This document shows, one piece after another, positions 22,273 to 28,950 of a stretch of 38,655 bases of DNA. Source of the DNA: JBDSTZ01 sp039927975 (lineage in GTDB: Bacteria; Pseudomonadota; Gammaproteobacteria; Burkholderiales; Burkholderiaceae_D); assembly GCA_039927975.1 (NCBI GenBank), contig JBDSTZ010000306.1:1-38655 (forward strand), read 5' to 3'. Numbering within the stretch: position 1 is the first letter of the stretch; the number at the start of each line of letters is the position of its first letter. Under the pieces are notes generated by a model. The model searched no databases. It was not told the origin of the DNA and worked only from the letters and a program-made list of their open reading frames with translations. Position numbers and translations under genes: made by a program.

Positions 22273-23184
22273 TCAGGCTCCCGATTCTTGGTACGTCACA
22301 GTTTTGGCCAGGGCCACCAGGGCCAGTTCCAGCGCCAGGCCGACCACGCCGATCACCACGATGGCGATGATGATGTGCGGCACGTTCAAGTTATTCCATT
22401 CGTCCCACACCCAGAAGCCGATGCCCACGCCGCCGGTCAGCATTTCAGCGGCGACGATCACCAGCCAGGCGGTGCCGATGGCCAGCCGCACGCCGGTCAG
22501 CATGTAGGGCAGCACCGAGGGCAGCAGGATCTTGGTGAAGATCTTCCATTCCGACAGGTTGAGCACGCGCGCCACGTTCATGTAGTCCTGCGGCACACGC
22601 TGCACGCCGACGGCGGTGTTGATGATCATCGGCCAGATCGAGCAGATGAAGATCGACCAGATCGCGGCCGGATCGGCGGCCTTGAAGACCATCAGGCCGA
22701 TCGGCAGCCAGGCCAGCGGCGAGACCGGCTTGAGCAGGCTGATAATCGGGTTGAACATGCCGCCGACGAACTTCGAGCGGCCGATCAGGAAGCCGAGCGG
22801 AATGCCGACGGCCGCCGCCAGGCCGAAGCCGACCGCCACCCGCTTGAGCGAGGCGAAGATGTTCCAGCCGATGCCCTGGTCGTTCGGCCCCTTGCTGTAG
22901 AAGGGATCGGAAAACAGCGTCACCGCTTCGTGGAAGGTCACGGCCGGCGAGGGAAAGCTGCTGTTCTTGGTCGAGATGATCTCCCAGATCAAGACCATCA
23001 GCGCGAGGCCGAGGATAGGCGGCAGCACCGTCAGCAGGAAGGCGCTGGCGTTGAATTTGCCGGCGCCGAGCTTGTAGCCCTGGCTGGCCAGGCGCGCGCT
23101 GCGCACCCGCTTTTCCGGTTCAAGGACCGCTTCAACGGGGACGCTGACTAATTTGACCATGGTGGGCTCCAACACTGCACTCAT
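22273..23184 (-). CDS. nrtB: Nitrate ABC transporter permease
   Basis: A 303-residue inner-membrane permease of the NrtB/CmpB/SsuC family with about six helices and the EAA-type cytoplasmic loop (around VPQDYMNVARVLNLSEWKIF). Conserved family stretches include PVSPLAWLPIGLMVFKAADP and AIGTAWLVIVAAEMLTGGVG. ATG 23184 (MSAVLEP) is chosen because GGAGG lies five bases upstream; a GTG at 23199 falls before that ribosome-binding site. Fifteen bases separate it from the nrtA stop, and it nearly abuts nrtD, so the three genes form one transcript. A cytosolic N-terminal tail of about 50 residues precedes the first helix. Confidence 0.93.
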   Translation of the reverse strand: MSAVLEPTMVKLVSVPVEAVLEPEKRVRSARLASQGYKLGAGKFNASAFLLTVLPPILGLALMVLIWEIISTKNSSFPSPAVTFHEAVTLFSDPFYSKGPNDQGIGWNIFASLKRVAVGFGLAAAVGIPLGFLIGRSKFVGGMFNPIISLLKPVSPLAWLPIGLMVFKAADPAAIWSIFICSIWPMIINTAVGVQRVPQDYMNVARVLNLSEWKIFTKILLPSVLPYMLTGVRLAIGTAWLVIVAAEMLTGGVGIGFWVWDEWNNLNVPHIIIAIVVIGVVGLALELALVALAKTVTYQESGA

Positions 23185-23199
23185 AACAACCTCCGTCAC

Positions 23200-24450
23200 T
23201 TAAGCTTTGATCTTGAAGGATTCGGCGTAGGCCTTCGGATTTTTGCCGTCCCAGACCACGCCGTCGACCAGCTTGGCGCTGCGCATGAGCGTCTTCGGCA
23301 CGCTGACCTTGGCCATCGTCGCCGCGTCCTTGTAGATGGCGACCTGGTTGATGGCGGTGGCGGTGGCCAGATAGTCCGGTTCGCCCTTGAGCAAGCCCCA
23401 GCGCTTGTGCTGGGTCATGAACCACATGCCGTCGGACAGGTAGGGGAAGTTAACCCCGCCGTCGTCGAAGAACTTCATGTAGTTCGGGTCGTCCCAGGTC
23501 TTGCCCATGCCGTTCTGGTAGCGTCCGAGGATGCGCTGGTTGATCACATCGACCGACGTGTTGACATACGATTTGTCGGCGATCGTCTCGGCCATCTTGG
23601 TCTTGTTCGACAGCGAGGCGTCGATCCACTTGCTGGCGTCGAGAATCGCGGCGACCAGCGCGCGCGCGGTGTTCGGATTGGCCTTGACCCAGTCGCCGGT
23701 GGTGCCGAGGGTTTTCTCCGGATGGTCCTTCCAGATGTCCTGAGTGGTGGTGGCGGTAACGCCGACGCCGTCGACGATGGCGCGGTGGTTCCATGGCTCG
23801 CCCACGCAGAAGCCGTCCATATTGCCGACCCGCATATTGGCCACCATCTGCGGCGGCGGCACGGTGATCACCTTGGCGTCCTTGAACGGGTTGATGCCAT
23901 GGGTGGCGAGCCAGTAGTACAGCCACATTGCGTGAGTGCCGGTCGGGAAGGTCTGCGCGAAGGTGTATTCGCGCTTGTCTGTCTGCATCAGCTTGGCCAG
24001 CGAAGGGCCGTCGACGCCGCCCTTGTCGGACACTTTCTTCGACAGCGTGATGGCCTGGCCGTTATGGTTCAAATTCATCAGCACCGCCATGTCCTTCTTG
24101 GGGCCGCCGATGCCGAGATGGACGCCGTAGATCAGGCCGTAGAGCACGTGGGCGGCGTCGAGCTCGCCGTTGACCAGCTTGTCGCGCACGCTGGCCCAGG
24201 ACGATTCCTTGCTCGGGATAATCTTGATGCCGTACTTCTTGTCGAAGCCGAGGACCGAGGCCATCACCACCGAGGCGCAGTCGGTGAGGGGAATGAAGCC
24301 GACCTTCACTTCGGTCTTTTCAGGCTTGTCCGAGCCGGCGGCGAAGGCGCCTCCGCTGATCAGGCTAGTGGCGGCGACGGTGGCGCCGGTGACGCCGGCC
24401 TTGATCAGGTTGCGGCGATACAGGTCGGTTTTATTATTGTCGTTCATCAT
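23200..24450 (-). CDS. nrtA: Nitrate-binding periplasmic protein, Tat-exported
   Basis: About 416 residues from ATG 24450 (the adjacent ATG at 24447 is equally possible; AGAGGA lies just upstream). The N-terminus carries a twin-arginine signal, YRRNLIKAG followed by a hydrophobic stretch ending GGAFA, so the protein is probably folded before export. The mature protein is a NrtA/CmpA-type solute-binding protein: VKVGFIPLTDCASVVMASVL, ELDAAHVLYGLIYGVHLGIG and VGEPWNHRAIVDGVG are characteristic. It captures nitrate (possibly nitrite) for NrtB/NrtD. First gene of the operon, 75 bases downstream of a sigma-54 promoter, which implies nitrogen-limitation control through NtrC. Confidence 0.94.
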   Translation of the reverse strand: MMNDNNKTDLYRRNLIKAGVTGATVAATSLISGGAFAAGSDKPEKTEVKVGFIPLTDCASVVMASVLGFDKKYGIKIIPSKESSWASVRDKLVNGELDAAHVLYGLIYGVHLGIGGPKKDMAVLMNLNHNGQAITLSKKVSDKGGVDGPSLAKLMQTDKREYTFAQTFPTGTHAMWLYYWLATHGINPFKDAKVITVPPPQMVANMRVGNMDGFCVGEPWNHRAIVDGVGVTATTTQDIWKDHPEKTLGTTGDWVKANPNTARALVAAILDASKWIDASLSNKTKMAETIADKSYVNTSVDVINQRILGRYQNGMGKTWDDPNYMKFFDDGGVNFPYLSDGMWFMTQHKRWGLLKGEPDYLATATAINQVAIYKDAATMAKVSVPKTLMRSAKLVDGVVWDGKNPKAYAESFKIKA

Positions 24451-24524
24451 TTTCCTCTTTGGCATAGTGGGGACTATCGAAGGCCGGCGCCGCGTTGGGC
24501 GATGCTTGCCGTTACCAATGCTTG

Positions 24525-24540
24525 AGCAATTGGCGTGCCA
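24525..24540 (-). promoter_or_regulatory. Sigma-54 (-24/-12) promoter of nrtABD
   Basis: On the minus strand TGGCAC-GCCAA-TTGCT matches the sigma-54 consensus TGGCAC-N5-TTGCW at every defined position. Transcription would start near 24514, leaving a leader of about 65 bases before nrtA. Confidence 0.85.
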
Positions 24541-24633
24541 GGTGGAAATGGGATGGAACGGGCTGGAAAGGGGACGTGAACGCGTGGATGAGCGCGTAGT
24601 GCGGGACGCCGTCGCGGGCGCGAGGCACCGCGA

Positions 24634-24649
24634 TTGTGCGGCGCACCAA
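24634..24649. promoter_or_regulatory. Possible enhancer-binding site upstream of nrtA
   Basis: An inverted repeat TTGTGC-GGC-GCACCAA (plus strand) lies about 95-110 bases upstream of the -24 element, the usual range for an NtrC-type activator. The half sites are not the textbook NtrC TGCACC/GGTGCA order, so identity is open. Confidence 0.25.
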
Positions 24650-24698
24650 AGTAGCGCCGGCGGCGCGGCGAGGCTGCCGCGCCGGGGTGCGAACGGCC

Positions 24699-25346
24699 CT
24701 AGCCGAGGGCCAGGATCTGGCGCAGGGCTTGCTCGAAGACTTCGGGCGGCTGGCCGCCGGAGATCAGGTGGCGCTCGTTGATGATGATGGCAGGCACCGA
24801 ATTGATGCCTTGTTCCTGATAAAACGCCTCTTCCTGGCGCACGTCGCCGGCGTAGCGCTCGGAAGCCAGTACGGCGGCCGCCTCGACCGCGTCGAGCCCG
24901 ACCTCGGCCGCCACCCGCGTCAGCACGGCGTGCGAGGACGGGTCCTCGCCCTTGCTGAAGTAAGCCTCGAATAGCGCCAGCTTGAGCGCGCGCTGGCGCC
25001 CTTCCAGAGCGGCCCAGTGCAGCAGGCGGTGGGCGTCGAAGGTGTTGTAGATGCGCGAGCGGGCCCCTTGGACGAAGTCAAAGCCAAGCGCGGCGGCGCG
25101 TTCGCGCAGCATGGCCTGGGTTTGGGCGCGCTGGGCTTCGCCCGCGCCATATTTCTGCTGCAAGTGTTCGCCGATGTCCTGGCCCGCCGGTCCCATGGCC
25201 GGGTTCAACTCGAAGGGATGGAAGCGCAGGGTGGCATCGACCTCGCCGTCCAGCTTGCCCAGGGCTTGCTCGAGCGACTTGAGGCCGATCACGCACCAGG
25301 GGCAGGAAACGTCGGAGACGAAATCGATGGTAACGGGCTTGGACAT
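24699..25346 (-). CDS. DsbA/FrnE-family thiol oxidoreductase
   Basis: A 215-residue cytosolic thioredoxin-fold protein with the redox motif C15-P-W-C18 in VSCPWCVIGLKSLEQAL and the helical insertion of the FrnE/DsbA-like family. The C-terminal cis-proline loop is GINSVPAIIINERHLISGGQ. Family members have been linked to polyketide disulfide chemistry, 2-hydroxychromene-2-carboxylate isomerase-like folds and oxidative stress, and the exact substrate is unknown. ATG 25346 follows CAGGAG by six bases; there is no signal peptide. It transcribes towards nrtA, whose regulatory region lies immediately downstream, so read-through into nrtABD is conceivable. Confidence 0.9.
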   Translation of the reverse strand: MSKPVTIDFVSDVSCPWCVIGLKSLEQALGKLDGEVDATLRFHPFELNPAMGPAGQDIGEHLQQKYGAGEAQRAQTQAMLRERAAALGFDFVQGARSRIYNTFDAHRLLHWAALEGRQRALKLALFEAYFSKGEDPSSHAVLTRVAAEVGLDAVEAAAVLASERYAGDVRQEEAFYQEQGINSVPAIIINERHLISGGQPPEVFEQALRQILALG

Positions 25347-25618
25347 GCTGGCTCCTGAAAAGATGACAAGCAGCGATGGTACCGCAAGCGGCGTCGGCAC
25401 GCCGGCCGGGCGATCACGCCACACCTAGCCGCACTTTATTAGACAAATGACAACCGCGACGGCCTTACGTTAGCTTCCGGCCGGCATGCTTACGCGATGA
25501 CAAGCCGGCAATGTCATTTCATTACGAAAATGAATCAATCGTCGCCGCGCCCCGCCGCGCGGCTGGCGATCACGACAGCAGTCCCCCCTGTTCGGCACAC
25601 ATTCCAAGGAGCTTCACA

Positions 25619-26512
25619 ATGAACCAAGCGATCAATCTTTCCCTCGCGGCCCTCCTGACCCTTGGCGCCGTCGGCGCCGCCAATGCCGCCCCGGTCACCG
25701 TATCGGGCAATTACATCCAGATGGGCGTCAATAATGGCGGCGCCTTGATCGATCCTTCCACCTTCATCGGCATCAAGTACGATCCCACCAGTTCCGGCAA
25801 TTTCTCCTCGCCGATCGACTACCTCACCCCCGGCACCCCGTACGCGTTCTATTCGATCGGCGTCAACGGCGCGATCGACACCGCAGAGGGCGGCATCGAC
25901 AACAATCCCTTCGGCACCACCACCTTCGATGGCAGCGGCCTGGTCGGCAATCCCTTCACGATCACCAACAATGGCTACTACCAGGGTTTGAGTTTCAAGC
26001 AGGTGCTGTTCTTCGACAACACCTCGCAAAGCATCCACGCCAGCGTGGTCTTCACCAACCTCAGCGGCGCCGCCATCAATAACGTCGCCTACGGGGTGGG
26101 CATCGATCCGGACCAGGACATCGGCGCCGGCGGCGACTTCACTACCCAAAACACCATCAACGGCCAGGCCGACCACGCCAGCGTGACCGCCTTCGGCGCG
26201 GTGAGCGGCTACAGCATCACGCTGGCCAGCACCAGCGGCTGGATCGACACCGTCGCCTCGATCGACAAGGCCTGGGGCACCGACCCGTACTCGCTGTCGA
26301 GCATGTACAAGAACGACGGCAACGGCGACTTCACCATCAACCTCGGCTACAAGCTGGGCGATTTCGCGGTCGGCGAGCAAAAGTCGATCGGCTACGACTA
26401 CACCATGTCGGCCATGATGGTGCCCGAGCCGGAAGTGTTCGCCATGATGCTGCTCGGCCTGGCCGTGCTGGGCGTGAAAGGCCGCAAGAGCCGCAGCGAC
26501 ACCTTCTGCTGA
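25619..26512 (+). CDS. PEP-CTERM sorted exported protein
   Basis: A 297-residue secreted protein: signal peptide MNQAINLSLAALLTLGAVGA ending NAA, and a middle of about 230 residues rich in G, N, T, S and D with beta-strand character. The C-terminus reads VPEPEVFAMMLLGLAVLGVK then GRKSRSDTFC. The PEP motif, hydrophobic helix and basic end are the PEP-CTERM sorting signal recognised by exosortase (EpsH/XrtA), which releases proteins to the surface or exopolysaccharide. Here the basic end is followed by a seven-residue tail ending in cysteine, longer than usual. AAGGAG sits nine bases before ATG 25619. No exosortase or polysaccharide genes are nearby. The bulk of the protein is otherwise unrecognised. 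Confidence 0.85.
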   Translation: MNQAINLSLAALLTLGAVGAANAAPVTVSGNYIQMGVNNGGALIDPSTFIGIKYDPTSSGNFSSPIDYLTPGTPYAFYSIGVNGAIDTAEGGIDNNPFGTTTFDGSGLVGNPFTITNNGYYQGLSFKQVLFFDNTSQSIHASVVFTNLSGAAINNVAYGVGIDPDQDIGAGGDFTTQNTINGQADHASVTAFGAVSGYSITLASTSGWIDTVASIDKAWGTDPYSLSSMYKNDGNGDFTINLGYKLGDFAVGEQKSIGYDYTMSAMMVPEPEVFAMMLLGLAVLGVKGRKSRSDTFC

Positions 26513-26538
26513 TCTGAGTAAAAAGTAAACAGCAAGTA

Positions 26539-26579
26539 AAAAGCGCCGCCGGGAGCGATCCCGGCGGCGCTTTATTTTG
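26539..26579. terminator. Strong bidirectional terminator between the PEP-CTERM gene and plsY
   Basis: AAAGCGCCGCCGGGA (26540-26554), loop GCGA, then TCCCGGCGGCGCTTT followed by ATTTTG on the plus strand. A poly-A stretch precedes the stem, so it can also serve plsY on the minus strand. Confidence 0.88.
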
Positions 26580-26635
26580 TAGCGCGCTTGCTGGCGGCGC
26601 CGCTTCTTTAGGCGGCTTGCCTGTTGGCGGCGCCG

Positions 26636-27265
26636 CTACTTCTTCTTGCGCGCCGGCGTCGCCGGCGCCTTGTTGCCGATCCGGCTTTCCTTGCCGGCGA
26701 TCAGATTGCCGATATTTTTGCTGTGACGATAGAACAGCAGCGCGCCCATCGCCACCACGGCGATCATTTTTTCATCGATGCCGAAGGCGGTGCCGTAATA
26801 CAGCGGCGCCAGCGCGGCGGCCACCAGCGCCGCCAGCGACGAATAGCGCGTCACCATCGCCACCACCAGCCAGGTCGCCAGCACGGCCAGTCCCAGCCAC
26901 ACATTGATGCCGAGCAGCACGCCGAGCGCGGTCGCCACGCCCTTGCCGCCGACAAAGCGGAAGAACACCGGCCACAGATGGCCGAGGAACACCGCCAGCG
27001 CCACCAGCGCGATGCCGCCGTCGCCAACGCCGTATTGATCGCCGAAGTGCCGGGCCAGGAAGACCGCCAGCCAGCCCTTGGCGCCGTCGCCGATCAGGGT
27101 GGCGATCGCGGCGCCCTTGTTACCGCTGCGCAGCACGTTGGTCGCGCCCGGATTCTTCGAGCCGTAGGTGCGCGGATCGGACAGGCCGAACACGCGGCTC
27201 ATGACCACGGCAAACGATATCGAGCCGATCAGGTAGGCGGCGATCACAAATAACAGGGTGTTCAT
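26636..27265 (-). CDS. plsY: Acyl-phosphate:glycerol-3-phosphate acyltransferase PlsY
   Basis: A 209-residue inner-membrane enzyme that acylates glycerol 3-phosphate using acyl-phosphate from PlsX to start phospholipid synthesis. Conserved PlsY motifs are the N-terminal AAYLIGSISFAVVMSR, DPRTYGSKNPGATNVLRSG (substrate phosphate site) and FRFVGGKGVATALGVLLG. Five or more hydrophobic segments are evident, and the protein ends in a basic tail (TPARKKK). The ATG at 27265 gives the usual N-terminus. It stands alone on the minus strand, between a strong terminator and the ybaK-like gene 82 bases upstream. Confidence 0.96.
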   Translation of the reverse strand: MNTLLFVIAAYLIGSISFAVVMSRVFGLSDPRTYGSKNPGATNVLRSGNKGAAIATLIGDGAKGWLAVFLARHFGDQYGVGDGGIALVALAVFLGHLWPVFFRFVGGKGVATALGVLLGINVWLGLAVLATWLVVAMVTRYSSLAALVAAALAPLYYGTAFGIDEKMIAVVAMGALLFYRHSKNIGNLIAGKESRIGNKAPATPARKKK

Positions 27266-27347
27266 CAGGTCTCTCTAATTCTTATGGAGAAGGCGGCCAT
27301 CGCCGGCCGGGCTCGTGAATATACACCATCGCGCCCTTGCCGAACAC

Positions 27348-27839
27348 TCAGTCTTCGAGGGCGCAATGGACCGCTTTGGCGCCGAGCACGGGCACCAGCA
27401 ACCGCGGGTCGATGCCGACCAGGTAGCCGCGCCGCCCGCCGTTGATATAGATCACCGGCAGCGCCAGCACGCTCTCCTCGACATACACCGGCATCGCCTT
27501 CCTGGTGCCGAACGGCGAGGTGCCGCCGACCTGGTAGCCTGAATGGCGCTGCGCCACCTCCGGCTTGCACGGTTCGACCGACTTGCAGCCGATCGCGCGC
27601 GCCAGGTTCTTGGTCGACACCTTGCGGTCGCCGTGCATCAGCACGATCAGCGGCTTGGCCACCTCGTCCTGCATCACCAGCGTCTTGACGACCGCGTGTT
27701 CGTCGACCCCGAGTTCGCGTGCCGACACCGCTGTGCCGCCGTGTTCCTCGTAGGTATAGGGATGCTCGGTAAACACAATCTGCTGCTTGCGCAGGAACTG
27801 CGTCGCCTGAGTTTCGGAAATATGCTCTTTCTTTGCCAT
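27348..27839 (-). CDS. ybaK: YbaK/EbsC-type Cys-tRNA(Pro) deacylase
   Basis: A 163-residue YbaK-domain protein that hydrolyses mischarged Cys-tRNA(Pro), a translation quality-control activity in trans to ProRS. Typical segments are YTYEEHGGTAVSARELGVDE, VVKTLVMQDEVAKPLIVLMH with the substrate-binding lysine, and GYQVGGTSPFGTRKAMPVYV. The start is placed at ATG 27839 (MAKKEHISETQA) by family length; an in-frame ATG at 27857 is also possible, and neither has a strong Shine-Dalgarno. It is divergent from the EEP gene at 27878, so the two share a promoter region of under 40 bases. Confidence 0.92.
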   Translation of the reverse strand: MAKKEHISETQATQFLRKQQIVFTEHPYTYEEHGGTAVSARELGVDEHAVVKTLVMQDEVAKPLIVLMHGDRKVSTKNLARAIGCKSVEPCKPEVAQRHSGYQVGGTSPFGTRKAMPVYVEESVLALPVIYINGGRRGYLVGIDPRLLVPVLGAKAVHCALED

Positions 27840-27877
27840 GCGTGATACGCTAACCATTCAACCGGGAGTTTCTTATT

Positions 27878-28852
27878 ATGCAGCAAGAAATTCGCTTTGC
27901 CACCTTTAACCTGTTCAACCTGGCACCGGCCGGCCTGACGCTGTACGACAACCTCGCGCCCTACAGCGAGGCCGAGGTCGAGGCCAAGCTGGACTGGACG
28001 GCGCGCCAGATCGACCTGCTCGGCGCCGACGTGATCGGCTTCCAGGAAGTGTTTTCCCAGGCCCTGTTGAAAGAAGTGCTGGCGCGCAGCCGCCATTACC
28101 GCGACGCGATCCACGTCGGCTTCGATGCGGCGCCCGGCGCCGAACGCCTCACGCCGGGCGTGGCGCTGGTCTCGCGCCTGCCGCTGGCCGAGCCCGGCGT
28201 GGCGCACGCGCTGTTTCCCGATTGCGTGGACCTGCGCGACTGCGGCGCCGACATCGACCGCTTCGCCCGCCCGCTGGTGCACGCGGCGGTGGTGGTGTCG
28301 CCCGACTGCGTCATCGACGTAGTGGTGCTGCACCTGAAATCGAAGCGCCCCGACTACCGCAGCGGCGACACCCCGGACGACCCGCAACTATTCGCCCTGG
28401 CCTGCCTGCGCTCGCTGATCCGGCGTGGCGCCGAGGCGGTCGCCCTGCGCGTCCTGCTGAGCAAGCTGGCGCGCGACAAGCAGCGCCCGCGCGTGGTGCT
28501 GGGCGACTTCAACGACGTCGCCGATTCGGTCACCACCACCATCGTGCTCGGCACCGGCGCGGCGCTCGGCGACCGCCTGTTCGACAGCTACCAGTTGCAG
28601 CGGCGCCAGGACCATCTGCGCCACGTGGGTTTCTCCAGCCTGCACGACGGCCAGTACACGACCATCGACCACATCCTGGTGTCGGAGGAATTCAATCCCG
28701 CCCTGCCGAACGCGATCGGCGAAGTGGTCGACGTGGTCTACCTGAACGACCACCTGGTGCTGGGCCTGCCCGAAGCGTCCGACCACGGCCAGGTGCTCGC
28801 GCGGATCCGCCTGTACGATGAGGCGCGCGGCTTGATGGATGCTGGCTTGTAG
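27878..28852 (+). CDS. Endonuclease/exonuclease/phosphatase family protein (second copy type)
   Basis: A 324-residue EEP-fold hydrolase with FATFNLFNLA (catalytic Asn 11), DVIGFQEVFSQ (Glu), LHLKSKRPDYR, VLGDFNDVADS and a C-terminal EASDHGQVLARI with the Asp-His pair. It has no signal peptide and is presumably cytosolic. It is not a close duplicate of the EEP protein at 20528-21373; the two share only the catalytic blocks. The substrate is unknown. GGGAG lies ten bases before ATG 27878. It converges on the GGDEF-EAL gene. Confidence 0.9.
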   Translation: MQQEIRFATFNLFNLAPAGLTLYDNLAPYSEAEVEAKLDWTARQIDLLGADVIGFQEVFSQALLKEVLARSRHYRDAIHVGFDAAPGAERLTPGVALVSRLPLAEPGVAHALFPDCVDLRDCGADIDRFARPLVHAAVVVSPDCVIDVVVLHLKSKRPDYRSGDTPDDPQLFALACLRSLIRRGAEAVALRVLLSKLARDKQRPRVVLGDFNDVADSVTTTIVLGTGAALGDRLFDSYQLQRRQDHLRHVGFSSLHDGQYTTIDHILVSEEFNPALPNAIGEVVDVVYLNDHLVLGLPEASDHGQVLARIRLYDEARGLMDAGL

Positions 28853-28950
28853 CGAGTGAACCTGGCTGCGGTACCGGACCGGTGAACTCGCCAGCCGTGC
28901 TGGTGGCGCATGGCCGGTGAACTCGCCACCGCCGCCAGTGCGCGCGCGCC

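Noticed and set aside
28879..28928. Direct repeat CCGGTGAACTCGCCA between the EEP and GGDEF-EAL genes
   Set aside because: Two copies 35 bases apart in a short convergent gap, without symmetry strong enough for a terminator call.
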